Origin: Bathymodiolus brooksi
Lineage: Eukaryota > Mollusca > Bivalvia > Mytilida > Modiolidae
Length of the DNA: 64,000 bases
Assembly: GCA_963680875.1 (NCBI GenBank)
Contig: OY804579.1
Span: 14,833,506-14,897,505, forward strand
Direction of reading: 5' to 3'
Below, piece after piece: positions 1 to 25,339 of the stretch (its first letter is position 1; every line of letters begins with the position of its first letter). A model generated the notes under the pieces. It was not told the DNA's origin, did not search any database, and saw only the letters and a program-made list of their open reading frames with translations. The position numbers and the translations under genes were made by a program.

Positions 1-283
1 GAGTGACAGTAGATCTTTTTTTAATTTAAAAAATGCTTTTAGAGATTTTTTATATAATTCATTTTGAGCATAGGAGTAGGATACAGATGAACTAAACCAA
101 ATTCCTAGATATTTACAATTTGATACACATTCAATATTTCCATTTCCATACCTAAAATTCTGTTTTATTGAAAATAATAATTTTTAGTTTTACTTGTGTT
201 GACAGTGAGACACCAGTCTTTACAGTATGTATTAAGCATATCAAGTTTTTCTTGTAAACCTTTGGCAATATATTGCATATATA
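1..283 (-). pseudogene. Non-LTR retrotransposon reverse-transcriptase fragment
   Basis: Read on the minus strand, this stretch gives the region after the catalytic domain of a LINE reverse transcriptase. I see a KLDMLNTYCKDWCLTVNTSK block followed by CKYLGIWFSSS and KKSLKAFFKLKKDLLSL, a familiar LINE pattern. One extra A near position 178 breaks the frame between the two blocks. The YADD-bearing core should lie further 5' (to the right) but similarity stops at about 283. The other end runs off the window. It is a dead, truncated copy; the clade (RTE, CR1 or L2) cannot be fixed from this piece. Confidence 0.75.
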
Positions 284-775
284 CATATCCTTATTGCTAT
301 TGTATTACAATGGGCCTTTACCAATTATTGTAATTGCGTTTGCGCCAATAAAATATTGTCTATTGTCTATTTATTATCTATAAACCATCAAATATCATTT
401 ATACTTCATTTATTTTTAATATCCTACATATATATAATTATCAGGGCAAACGTGTATTAGGGCGAACAGGTAATAGGGCGAACGTGAATTAGGGCCAACG
501 GACCAGGAACCGTACCCCAATATACATCTAATCTGTACACTCTTTCAAATCAGGAACAGATGAACACCAATACTAAATTGTACTTATTTATGTTAGTATG
601 AAAGGATATGAATGTAAATGATCATGAGAGATTATCGAACATAGCACTTACACATAAGTTAAAGTAAAGGAACAACGTTTTGCCTATATTTTCCCATTGT
701 CTAATTCCTTCACCTGCACTTAATAAGTATTGTTTTAGTTAATTTCAGTAAGATTTTATCATTGGTTTTCATAAT
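284..775. other. Unassigned AT-rich DNA with a short tandem repeat
   Basis: No gene is visible. Positions 442-501 hold three to four imperfect copies of a 14-16 bp unit built on TAGGGCGAACGTGAAT. A CAATAAAATATTGTCTATTG stretch near 350 resembles a LINE 3' tail. Confidence 0.4.
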
Positions 776-873
776 CACATGCATTTGCTTCTATCAATGG
801 GAAGGTTGACTATTCATGTCCATAAGACGGATACTATAGGCAACATTCCCATTGATAGAAACAAGTGCATGTG
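776..873. mobile_element. 98-bp palindromic MITE-like element
   Basis: Two arms of about 34 nt (776-809 and 840-873) are near-perfect reverse complements. Each starts CACATGCAYTTG and runs into CTATCAATGGGAA. The termini resemble the CACAGGCACTTGTTTC ends of the hAT element at 1375-2990, so this may be a minimal relative. No convincing target duplication is seen. Confidence 0.5.
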
Positions 874-1366
874 TTCAGGTGTAATACCACTAAACATGGG
901 TGCCAGTCGAAAAGAACGTATGGGAAAGTAGTACGTAAACACAAAATGGATTCCTACATTGTTGGATAAAAAATAAACCTTATTAGATACTGCAAAATAC
1001 TAAATGTCAGCAGAAACCTACATATTTTAGGATAATTTTAAGCCCATATTTGATGTCCTTGTGGTTTTAAATAAAAAATTGATTGCATTGGAAAGAAACC
1101 ACCTGAATTTGTGTTAAATCGAAAGTGAAAGTAGGATTTTTGATGGTAGACATCTTTGGACTGTCTGTTTTATCTTATATGCCATTAAATGTATGTTGAT
1201 TTTCGAAGTTAAGCTTATAATTAGGTACCCCTTCCATGAGATATGAGTGTCACTTAGATTAAACTTAAGATGAATCCTGTATGAAAGCTCAATTTTTTTT
1301 TATTTAACATAGAAGGCTATGGAGAATTCTTTAGTGGTATTACTCCTTCATATGACAGGAAGCAGA
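874..1366. other. Unassigned DNA
   Basis: I see no gene, RNA or repeat structure in this stretch. Confidence 0.4.
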
Positions 1367-1409
1367 TTGAAGTACACAGGCACTTGTTTCTGTTAAAAAA
1401 ATATTATAT

Positions 1410-1521
1410 GTTATTCAGCTATCAGACAGGGTATATAATGTGACATTCCCGGCTTAGGATCTATATATATATCATAAGCCGGGAATGTCACATTATATAC
1501 CCTGTCTGATAGCTGAATAAC
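1410..1521. repeat. Near-perfect long hairpin
   Basis: Arms of about 47 nt (1410-1456 and 1475-1521) are essentially exact reverse complements, separated by an AT-rich loop of about 18 nt. The arms carry GACATTCCCGGCTTA and its complement. Such precision suggests recent origin or correction; it lies inside the hAT element at 1375-2990. Confidence 0.9.
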
Positions 1522-2214
1522 AGATATATTACGGATTTAACCATCTTTTTTTTAAATATAACATCCAACTGTATTAAATAAAATTGCCTCTTTTATTTTC
1601 ATTTTTCGTATCTCTAGATGTCCGTTTCCGTACCTTTGACGTCATTCTTCAATGACGTCAAAATATGTTTCACGTCATATTTCATGTATAGGGTGTCTCA
1701 TGAAGGAAAATACTGTACTAAATTTCTAAATCAATACAGTTTCATATGTAGTAAATTTTATAAACTTTATAAATATAACATTGATATATCACATAACAAA
1801 ACAATGGGTTTGCGAAACAGTTTCAATAATTTAAATGTTAACAACATGTAAATAAAACCTTGGTGTGGCCCCATGACGTCGAAAGTTTTCAAGGCTCAAA
1901 GTTTTGTTTATTTGTTATGGTACAGCCGTGGAACATAGGAGTTTGCTGAATCGATCAGGTATTTGTGACGGAATTAACCGTTGTAATATTTTTTGTTCAT
2001 GCAGCAGTTTTGAGTATAAAAACAGCATTTAATCTGGTAAAAATACATTTATTATTCCATATTATACCATTGATTCAGTGAAGCGTAATGTTTTGTCGTC
2101 CATGTTTTAATCGTTTTTGGGGACTGAAAATATATACCTCGTCTGTTTTCCGAATATATGCTGACATTCAGGGTTGAATAACCAATGAAAATATGTGTAA
2201 CAAACTAAATTCGT

Positions 2215-2254
2215 AATATACCCAGATACTAATAATTAGTTATCTGGGTATATT
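2215..2254. repeat. Short palindrome
   Basis: AATATACCCAGATA and its reverse complement flank a 12-nt spacer, giving a stem of 14 bp. It lies just left of the nested insertion. Confidence 0.8.
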
Positions 2255-2272
2255 TTTTTTACCAGAAACAAG

Positions 2273-2974
2273 CACAGGGGCTAGGTGCGTCCGAAAAAAA
2301 AAAATAAAAAAAAATACTATATAATACTACAAGGGGGCGAACTCACTTGCTCCCATTTTTTTAAGTCGTCGTGTTAAATTGATCGTAACTTCGGAACGCC
2401 TTAATATTTTCAAAAAATGTTTCCACCAGTCGAAAGTCAAGTAATTTTCCTTTCCAAAGAGACCCCAATTGTTCAGCCAATCAAAAAGCCCGTTAGAACT
2501 CTCTCAATTTTCACGTCTATGGCGTTTGTCAAGGATGCAAATGGGATTTCTTTCAAAAACAGACTTAAAGGACATATAAATTGGCGTAAGGTAAGGAATT
2601 TTATCATAATTTGAATGGATGAAAGTATTTAGCTAGTCAAAATGACTCGTTTACGCATGGGAAAGTCTGTACACAGATGGGAAGTGGTCATCCCAGCGTT
2701 TGTACGACTTCGGATTTTCATGCCGTTTTGTTTTGGTTCGTGTATGATACCTCAGCAGTTCGGAGGCCTACACTAACAATTGGGGTCTCTTTGGAAAGGA
2801 AAATTACTTGACTTTCGACTGGTGGAAACATTTTTTGAAAATATTAAGGCGTTCCGAAGTTACGATCAATTTAACACGACGACTTAAAAAAATGGAAGCA
2901 AGTGAGTTCGCCCCCTTGTAGTATTATATAGTTTTTTTTGTTTTGTTTTTTTTCGGACGCACCTAGCCCCTGTG
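2273..2974. mobile_element. hAT MITE nested in another hAT end
   Basis: A 702-bp element with inverted arms of about 205 bp (2273-2477 and 2778-2974) that begin CACAGGGGCTAGGTGCGTCC. The flanks are identical 8-mers GAAACAAG at 2265-2272 and 2975-2982, a perfect hAT-type duplication. It landed within the right terminal repeat of the outer element. The central 300 bp contain no supported coding sequence; the short open frame at 2417-2614 lies mostly within the left arm and is not a gene. Confidence 0.9.
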
Positions 2975-3316
2975 GAAACAAGTGCCTGTGTTGAAGTACT
3001 AGGAAAATACATAATTGTTATTGGTATGTGGTTTCATAATTCGATAGAAATAGAATAGTGTATTTATTAGAAACTAGCTTTAGTTGTTGTCAAACCTGTC
3101 CATTCTGAAATAAGTCTTTTATTTCTACTTCCGAAATTGGGTCCACTGTCTCTTCGTCTGCCATTTTGAGTATCACGTGACGAATCAATTGCTAATTTTA
3201 AAAACAACTCGGAATATATCCGTAAAGTTTTGGGTTTTTTTTAATAAGAGTTGACATGGGTGTACTTCTCCCACCTCATCTCCCTTTCTCCAACCACCTG
3301 TTATCGCGCGTAATTT

Positions 3317-3385
3317 TTTTTTTAGATTTTAAAATTAAGAGTTTCTAGATTTTAAAATTAAGAGTTTTTAGATTTAGAATTAAGG
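3317..3385. repeat. Short tandem repeat, unit about 28 bp
   Basis: Two to three copies of a TTTAGATTTTAAAATTAAGA unit in tandem. The surrounding 2999-3746 is otherwise featureless AT-rich DNA. Confidence 0.6.
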
Positions 3386-3754
3386 ACTTTTAAATGATAT
3401 AGTAGATGTGTCATTTTAGAATTTAGGATTTTTTAAGTGATATAGTAGATGAGACATTTTATTTTTAAAGTGAGACAATATCTTATTAATCTCAAATGTA
3501 TATAGTGCTCTGGAGGATACTAAGTCCGATTTTATAGATTTTAATTCAAGGTGATGGAATTGTGATATTCTAATTAGCGGATGTATGTTGTGTACATAGT
3601 TTTATCAAGCTGGATTATGGATATATGAATAAATTAAGTGACAAAGATCACTGATCTTCAAAATTGGAGGTGAAGAAAGAACAGAACAGAACTCCCTCTT
3701 ATTTCAAGTTTCGACCACACCGGCTTAATTTTAAGTTCACCCTCACATTGAAAG

Positions 3755-4138
3755 CACAGACGCTCGTGGCACGGACTTACCACCCCCTTTTTTTTTGTCT
3801 AACTTTCCGTTTACAAATTTATTTTCATTAAAATTTCTTTATTATTTCATCTCTTTTTCCTTATTTTATCTTGTTCGTGTCAATATTCATACAATCTTAT
3901 GTTAACAACTTGCATGTGTCGACCCTATATAGCGATTATAGTATCTATAGGGTCGACACATAAGTTGTTGTTAATATAAGATTGTATGAATATTGACACG
4001 AACAAGTTAAAATAAGGAAAAAGAGATGAAATAATAAAGAAATAAAGAAATGTTATTGAAAATAAATTTGTAAACGGAAAGTTAGAAAAAAAGGGGGGGG
4101 GGGGGGGGGGCGGTAAGTCCGTGCCACGAGCGCCTGTG
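3755..4138. mobile_element. Fold-back hAT-like MITE
   Basis: Almost the entire 384 bp is a palindrome. The left arm starts CACAGACGCTCGTGGCACGG, and the right arm ends with its near complement. The two arms meet around 3925-3950 at a GTCGACCCTATA core. The flanking 8-mers ATTGAAAG (3747-3754) and TTTGAAAG (4139-4146) differ at one base, consistent with an aged hAT target duplication. A run of G (4093-4110) interrupts the right arm where the left arm has a C/T tract. Confidence 0.8.
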
Positions 4139-4146
4139 TTTGAAAG

Positions 4147-4382
4147 CAGCCGAAAAAAAATGTGGATTTCATTAGAAACTGGTTATACGTGCGTTTCCCC
4201 AAGGACGTCTACAGGTCATACGTCCTTCGTTTCCCGTAAATTACCGTTATTATTTTGTGTGAAAGAAGAAGAAAACCCAAGAACAACATTAAAATGAAAC
4301 AATTGGAAAGGTTATCTCTTTGAGATTATAGGATGGAGATACAGAGCAGAAAATATCCTCGGATACAAGAGGCATGTACACA

Positions 4383-4413
<31 letters not shown>

Positions 4414-5371
4414 CCCCAACCACGCACATACTCGAGGGTGCAAACTAGTATTTTGTCCCATCCACTTTTTAAGCAAAAAAAAAAGAGAGAGATAGCTGAA
4501 TTTTGAGTATGGAAACAGAAAATGTGCAGGAGACACGAGTGTCTTAATCGTTTTTTAAACTTCGATTTTTAAGAGAAAGTAGTTTTAAATTTTTCGACCA
4601 AATTTTCATAATGTACAAAAGGCAATCACAGATAAATACAATTCCTTACAATGTAACTGGCCATTTTAGATAAATAGCATGCATTCTTAAGTGTAGAAAT
4701 TACCATCGTAGATATTTAAAAAAAATATATTTACAGGCGCGAATTCAGACTGGAGGAACATACTAACGCCCTCTCAAAACAGTCTTATCGGTGCCGATTG
4801 TCTTTTGTTAAGTGACAATACTATATTTCTATATAACCATTTAAATTCCCTAATTTCTAATTCTTGTGAGCTTATCATCGGGTGCTGATCTGGACCACCT
4901 GGGTAACCCCGCCGATTCGCGTTTTTTTATTTTTATTTTAGACGTGTAAATTTACCAGCAATGCAATCAGTTCGAGCTACTACTTTCAGAAATAAATATT
5001 TTGGCTATATGCTGCATCTATGCTAATTTCGTTAATTTCCTCAAACATGATGCAATGCATATAAATGTTTATTGTTGTACATAGGTAATTTTTAAATAAG
5101 AATTTTTCCATCAGATTTATTTTTATCATTTTTAAATATTTATTGAATATTTGCTGAACTGAAAATGTTCATCTTTTTTTAAATAATGCTGGCCATCTTG
5201 TTTATCTCATATATTACTTTGATACACGCTTTGTTAGTTTATTATTGAAGTGTCGTAAAAATGCTCTTGATAACGTGTGTTTGTATTTTGTATCTATCTG
5301 TATCTGTAATGTTACGTCATAGGATCCCTGCTGGGCTATGATATGACGGGTGGAGAGCGACTTATAATTAG
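4147..5371. other. Unassigned DNA with a 28-nt poly-C tract
   Basis: No gene is seen. Positions 4383-4410 are an uninterrupted run of C. On the minus strand this produces an apparent polyglycine in a short open frame, which is an artefact. Confidence 0.5.
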
Positions 5372-6430
5372 TCGCCATGGTCCACGAGCGCGGACTTGAA
5401 ACTTTCGAGTTTCTCTGCGGATACAGTGTTTTCGTCCAGGTGGTTCCATTCAACAGCTGTCTATACGAAGAATGAGTGTTCTACTCGGCGTGATCACTAT
5501 ACATTTACTGTTGTTTCTTACCGAGGAAGTCACTATATTGTTATCGTGACTCGTCGCAACTTCGGCTGATTCCGTACCTTCATCATTGAGGGAGAGATGC
5601 GGACTCACCCGAGGTTTGCCGATTGTATATTGTTAGTTATACAATTGTCAAATGTTTTTGCTCTGATTTGACGTTTTGATTTCTGGTATTTTACAAATAG
5701 ATCCGGCGGCATTGCTGGTACTTCTTTGAATACTCTCCAGTTTTGTTATTTCTAGTTTTGTATATGGATCCCATATGATTGATCCATATTCCATAATTGA
5801 TCTTACGAGAGCAATACATGCTGTTCTTCTGCATTCTCTAGGACAGTGTTGTAGATTTCTCCTGAGGAATCCAAGTGTGGAACTGGCTTTTTTACAGGTG
5901 TTGTTTATATGTTCCTTCCATATGAGGTCTTCTGCTATTTGTAGTCCTAGGTAGGGGTTTGATGGTACTTGTTCCAGGATTTGGTTGTTTAATGTGTAGG
6001 AGTGGTGGCTCTTCTTCTTCATGCTTAGGATATAATACTTTTTGGCATTGAAACGCATTTCCCAGTCTGATGCCCATTTCTCTAGGTTTTTTAGGTCGTT
6101 TTGTAGGGTGGTATGGTCATTTTCGTTATTAATTTCTCTATACAAAAGGCAGTCATCTGCGAATAGTCTCACTGGTGATTTGACAGAGTTTGGTAGGTCA
6201 TTTACTAGTATGTGGCATAAGAATAGTATAGGTCCCAGCACTGTTCACTGTGGTACGTACTCCGGAGTCAACTGTGGCCTCGTCAGACTATTCGCCTTCA
6301 AGTGCCACTCACATTTTCCTTTCTGTTAGGAAGAATGTGAGCCATGAGTGGAGCGGTCCTCTTATTCCGTACTGATCTATTTTATGGAGGAGCCTGTCGT
6401 GTGGGACTGTGTCGACACGTACTTCCAAAA
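5372..6430 (-). pseudogene. Broken LINE (Jockey/CR1-like) ORF2, reverse-transcriptase part
   Basis: Minus-strand translation gives, in order, a VDTVPHDRLLHKIDQYGIRG block (about 6430-6320), an RLFADDC catalytic motif (about 6150), a thumb-like block ending LRRNLQHCPRECR (about 5830), and the terminal VEWNHLDENTV block (about 5450). These match the order in Jockey/CR1-type LINE ORF2 proteins. Reading needs several frame changes (near 6310, 6240 and 5650), and the piece between 5460 and 5650 has lost most similarity. No endonuclease domain is found upstream. It cannot be functional. Confidence 0.85.
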
Positions 6431-7695
6431 GGGTTTCGTATTGTTTTTCTCCATCCCCTCTTGTATAGCAGAATTTATATAATTCCATTCTGCTTTCCTT
6501 ATTTGTCGTTTACATTCTTTTTGGTAGTGTTTGTAGTTTGTGGTTTGATGTTAAGCAAAATTTATTACCATCTTCTATTCTGAAATCTTGTTTATGTTTA
6601 TGTATTATCACTGGTATTAAACTGATGTTCGTAACTTTAGTTACCTACATCCCATCATGGCGGACACGGAAAATGGTAAATTAGAATATCCTTGTTTTCT
6701 CTTTGTTTTTAGTTTATTTTCAAATATTGTCATTTCAAATGTATAGATATTTTAACAATTAACTGTAGTGATATGCTTAAATCAATAGTAAATTCTCCTA
6801 TGTGGCACAAGACCTACTTTAAGAAATACAAATGATGTAAGTAACTTTAGAATTATTTTTGAACGATGTTCGTAACTTTCAAATATGATGTTGGTAACTT
6901 TAAAGTTTGGTGTTTCTAAAATCATGTTTAAAACATTTAAAGAACAACGCTTTTGTAATAGATAAAATTTGAAAACAAAGAAAAACATCCCTGAAGTGAT
7001 AGAGAGGGTAATACAGGTGGGAGAGATTATATAATGCACGAGAAAAAAAATACAGAGCGGAGGATGAGAGGGTTATGAATGAGTGAGATGAACGAAAGAT
7101 GAGGGTAGCGGGAGAAGAACACCTTGTCCAACGCTCGTTTCCAATTAGCAATAATAAACACGTCGCTTTGCGTTTCCTGTAATCTTTTGTAATCTTACAG
7201 CGATGGATATCGAGAATGATCAGATAATTAATAGTGCTGAGGCCGATGCGGCAGTCGATTCAACATATGTTTAAGTATTATATTGATATTTCTATTTGGT
7301 CTTGGACTGTGTGCTCTAGAAGGGTCTTTCATAAACTACGACCTTGCAATAGGGCATTTTGACTTCCGACCTTTGGGTGTTTAGGACCTCCCATGGATGG
7401 CGACCTCCGACATCATCATTAAATTCGATTAGGGCCATTCTGGGTCTCATATATAAATTCTAACAAAGTATATTTGTATGTAAATTAACAGTTCTATGTG
7501 TAAATATGCCGTGAATTATTACCAAATTAATTGTCCTTTGTGTTTTTTGCTTATTTTAATAAAAATGGACACAGCAGATCAAGTATTTTAAGAATGACAC
7601 ATCTAATTATTTCCCTTTAATGCTGAAATGAAACCAGATTAATTTATTATTAATTTGTTAGACTATTGTACTAAATACAGATAAATAAAGATTTA

Positions 7696-9006
7696 CAGGG
7701 GCGTAGCTGAGGCTTAATAGTGTGCACGCCATTATTCTTGAGAGGGGGAGGGGGTCTGGGATATTTTTTTTACGAGATGCAAAATAGTGCGATCTGGGGC
7801 CATTTCAGGGTTTCATATAACATAGAATCAAGCACAATTTTAATGACTTTGATAGACAAGTATTTCTTAAAATTGTCCAAAATCTGCCCTTCGTGTCTTA
7901 GCAGATACGAACACCTCCATTGCTTTGTACAAGTCCACTTCAAAATCTCGGTTAATATGCATCAATCCAAGGGAAGATAGCCTGTCATTCTTCATGGTCG
8001 ACCTAACATAAGTTTTCAAACGTCTCAGTACACTAAATGACATTTCAGCAGTAGCGCTTGCTACTGGCATGGTTAACAAAACACATACATGTAGTTTTAT
8101 TAATATTGTATCTATAGAAGGATAGAGAACAGGATTTACAGAATCAAGTGTGGTACAAAGTGTTGTTGGCAAATCATTACGTTTACTAATGACCCAGTGG
8201 GTTCGACATCTGGCTACTTTTCTCCTGAAATCCTCTAATGACAAATAAATGTCAGCCTGATATGCCTCGTATATTGTAGCAACATGATCATCAGTTAATT
8301 TATCTACAGCACGGGGCAGTAGATGCTGTGCATGGAAGCGGTTTTCCGATTTAAGGAGACGTGATTCAAGTTCGTAATCAAATTGTCCAAAAATGGATAG
8401 TACAAAGAAATTCGCCAATACTGTTTTGGCGTTTCCGCGGGGTGATTGGCTCTGGTAGTCTGTCTACCACATCGCCTGGGCATACTATCAGATATATCAA
8501 AAGATTTGGCTGAGTTAAGTGCAGACTGATACAACTCGTCCTAAACGGAATCGTCCTGTCGTTCAGCTCTTAGCATTTCAATCACGGTCTTGGATTCTTT
8601 GATTGCTTCAAGAAGGTCGTATTCGTTATCTTGGAGGAATGTTGACAGATAAACAGTGCTATGTAAAATATGTTACGCTACTACCAAAGCTATGATAAAC
8701 TGAAGCCGCGTGATGGATGCAAGAAACTTTGTCATAGCCTTGGTTTTGTAAGCGTTCTAACGCATGGACCACAACTGGATATTGACGTCTTAAAGGCATA
8801 CAATGCGTCCGCTCGACTTGTCCATCATATAATTACCATACAACAGTTATTAGTGGTACGTCTTATTAGTGATATATTAATTATATTGATTTAATTAGAC
8901 TGCTAAAAGTAACAATACATTTTTATTTAATTTTTTTATTTATCTTTTTTTTTACTTGCCGATGTGCACGCCATGGCGTGACAGCGTATATGCAGCTACG
9001 CCTCTG
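7696..9006 (-). mobile_element. hAT element with 5-bp target duplication, copy 1
   Basis: Ends are CAGGGGCGTAGCTGAGG and its near complement CAGCTACGCCTCTG. The flanking 5-mers ATTTA (7691-7695 and 9007-9011) are identical. The second copy, at 49300-51354, shows the same ends and also has an exact 5-bp duplication. The interior encodes the C-terminal part of a hAT transposase on the minus strand. At 1311 bp it is internally deleted relative to an autonomous hAT. Confidence 0.88.
7867..8534 (-). pseudogene. hAT transposase C-terminal fragment
   Basis: The frame at 8418-7867 encodes 183 residues ending with a hAT dimerisation region: LLTMPVASATAEMSFSVLRR followed by LKTYVRSTMKNDRLSSLGL. This is the signature of hAT transposases related to ZMYM/52-kDa-repressor-like proteins. 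A second frame (8534-8304) continues upstream with PRRCGRQTTRANHPAETPK, so at least one frameshift separates the parts. The N-terminal zinc finger and the catalytic domain are missing. It is therefore an inactive remnant. Confidence 0.85.
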
Positions 9007-10068
9007 ATTTATAATACTTTTTAACGAATCTATAATTTGTAAGTATTAAAATTGGATTAATCTATGGTAAAGCTGTTTTCGAAAAGTTCATTTTTTTTAT
9101 ATCATACCATTTCAAGTTTTACAAATACATATACATTTATAAATATGCATTGAAATTTACAGGATGTTAGTCTGAACAGTCTTGACGGTATATAAACGAA
9201 TTAGTTTAATATCAATAGTTTTTTAAATCAGGATCGCATACATGAATTTCCTTCACCCATGTTAAATATAATTATACACATAGATTTCCTACAAGTCCCT
9301 TATCTATATTCTTGTATACTTTAGTAGATATGTTGCTATAGGTAATATATCTCTACCGACAATATTTATGTAGTACAGATACATTGCTTTCAGCAGCAAA
9401 CTTATTAAAGGGATACGCACAAGATAAAAATAGGTTAGAAAGCGACTTATTGTAGCAAGTCTATAATTGTTTACATTGACATGATTACGATGTTTCATGG
9501 ACCAACAATTCTTCAACTGTCAATAAGTCGCATGTGACGCTAAAACAAATCAACATCCTAAAAATGTGAGAAAGGTAGAATACTGTACATGTATGCGACC
9601 CTGAATTGTTTTTTCTTCTTCTTAATACTCGTTCTATATGCTTTCGTTTCGTTGTTTGTTGTTCTTTTTACTTTTAAGTTGTTTGCATGCTTAATTTTGC
9701 TTTTAAATTGAAACCAAGAGTTTCTTAACGAGCAATTAAACACCTTCTTATTATTTAACAGTTATAGAAATCTGCAGTTACGGACATCTCTTTAAATATC
9801 GTTCTAACGTTACGAACATCACTTCAAAGAGTTACGTACATCCTTCAATTTTTTTCAAGTTAATATTTCAATGTTCTCATAAGAGTTTTGTCAATTTTAT
9901 GTATGCATTCGAGTATCTAATATTCCCACCTGTAATCGTACCGTATGGACTTACTAATAAACACTACTGATAAAGAGAAAACAAGGATATTCTAATTTAC
10001 CATTTTGCGTGTCCGCCATGTTGGGATGTAGGTAACTAAAGTTACGAACATCAGTTTAATACCAGTGA

Positions 10069-10179
10069 TTATGTCAAATATTTTATGGCGATTTTGAGTC
10101 AAAATGACGGATTAATGATCAGAACATTCATATCCTTTTCGCGATTGTTCCGAGAATTATAATCCAACTGACAGAAAAG
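10069..10179 (+). promoter_or_regulatory. KAT8 5' flank and probable 5' UTR
   Basis: Only about 110 bp separate the end of the transposon at 6608-10068 from the KAT8 start codon. There is no clear TATA box. The start context is AAAAGATGGCGGACTT, which overlaps a good match to the YY1 motif AAGATGGCGGC, an arrangement often seen in vertebrate housekeeping genes. The transcription start is not determinable here and may lie inside the transposon. Confidence 0.45.
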
Positions 10180-24319
<14,140 letters not shown>

Positions 24320-24358
24320 AAAGTATAAATCAATCTTCCATTGGAGAAAACTTAACCA

Positions 24359-24533
24359 GACTGTTCAAGTACCTGTTGTACAATAAAGACTGTCCAAGTA
24401 CCTGTTGTACAATAAAGACTGTTCAAGTACCTGTTGTCTAATAAAGACTGTTCAAGTACCTGTTGTACAATAAAAACTGTTCCAAGTACCTGTTGTACAA
24501 TAAAGACTGTTCAAGTACCTGTTGTACAATAAA
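24359..24533 (+). promoter_or_regulatory. Six tandem polyadenylation-signal units after KAT8
   Basis: A 29-30 bp unit (TTCAAGTACCTGTTGTACAA then TAAAGACTG) is repeated six times. Each copy carries AATAAA, at 24382, 24411, 24440, 24469, 24499 and 24528. The first lies 63 nt past the stop codon. The last copy is followed by GGACAGTTGATGTTTTCTTA, a plausible GU-rich downstream element. Confidence 0.85.
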
Positions 24534-24954
24534 GGACAGTTGATGTTTTCTTAGACAGCTAACTGTACTTAGTGAAAGCTTCTAAAACAGTTTCTATGTC
24601 AAGAAAAATCTAAACTCTGCTGTCAATGACACCCTGTTTTTAGACATCAGGGTAAAGTGAATGGTTCATATGTTTATTAATTAGACATGATGGAAAGACA
24701 CATAGAAGACAGCTATCTCTTTTTAAACTTGTTATTGTATATATTTTTTACATCTTTTAGTTTGTAACATACAAAGTTATATACATGTCATATGATAACA
24801 ATGTTTCTTGTTGATAAAAAGTTTCTTGTTGAAAAGAAAAATACAGCTTCTTTTTAGTCCTATTTGTACTTGATTTAATGAAATTAGGATTATAATGCAC
24901 CTTGTAACACCAAACTTAAAGCAAATGAGATTTATCTAATCACAAAGTTTAAAA

Positions 24955-25200
24955 CGGCACCGTCGTGGTCATGATCGTATTGTATTTAAAATTACCTGTG
25001 CAATAAGTGCCTATCACCACTAATGTTGTGAGTTCAAATCCCGCTCAGGGTGAGGTATACTTGATACAACATTATGTGATAAAGTTTGTCAGTGACTTGC
25101 AGCAGGTTGGTGTTTTTCTCCAAGTACTCCGGTTGCCTTCACCAATAAAACTGACTGCCACGATATAACTGAAATATTGTTCAAAGTACCGTAGAACACC
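24955..25200 (+). mobile_element. tRNA-like SINE, second family
   Basis: Shares its whole length with the minus-strand copy at 33580-33828. It has a box-B-like GAGTTCAAATCCCGCTCAGG near 25030 and a conserved body GTTTGTCAGTGACTTGCAGC, and ends with ACTGAAATATTGTT and AACACCATAA. Confidence 0.75.
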
Positions 25201-25339
25201 ATAACCCTAACTCAAAGAAAACGAGGTTTATCACCAAACTCTCTTGTATTGTTTTCTTTTACTTTGAGAAAGGAGGATGTAACTGGAATAAGTTTATTGT
25301 TTGAATGAAGACGCATCATTTTATATGACATAATTATAA

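Larger units (their letters stand above)
1375..2990. mobile_element. hAT-type non-autonomous DNA transposon (outer element)
   Basis: The left end is CACAGGCACTTGTTTCTG at 1375. The right end is its reverse complement, split by the nested element at 2273-2974, and finishes CCTGTG at 2990. The 8 bp flanking each side are identical: TTGAAGTA at 1367-1374 and 2991-2998. An 8-bp target duplication with CA...TG termini is typical of the hAT superfamily. No transposase frame remains inside, so it would have depended on an enzyme encoded elsewhere. It contains two internal palindromes (1410-1521 and 2215-2254). Confidence 0.85.
6608..10068. mobile_element. Large long-inverted-repeat DNA transposon ending at the KAT8 promoter
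   Basis: The first 100 or so bases (TCACTGGTATTAAACTGATG onward) are repeated in inverse at 9965-10068 and share an ATGGCGGAC-containing block. Both ends are flanked by TTA (6605-6607 and 10069-10071), which would fit a 3-bp TWA duplication as in PIF/Harbinger, though the termini are unlike the classic G-rich Harbinger ends. Subterminal copies of GTTCGTAACTTT occur at both ends (6842-6906, 9775-9845) in opposite orientation. No transposase is recognisable. The hAT element at 7696-9006 is inserted in it. Confidence 0.75.

Noticed and set aside
4312..4536. Minus-strand frame with a polyglycine run.
   Set aside because: The glycine run is the 28-nt poly-C tract read in reverse; no other protein character.
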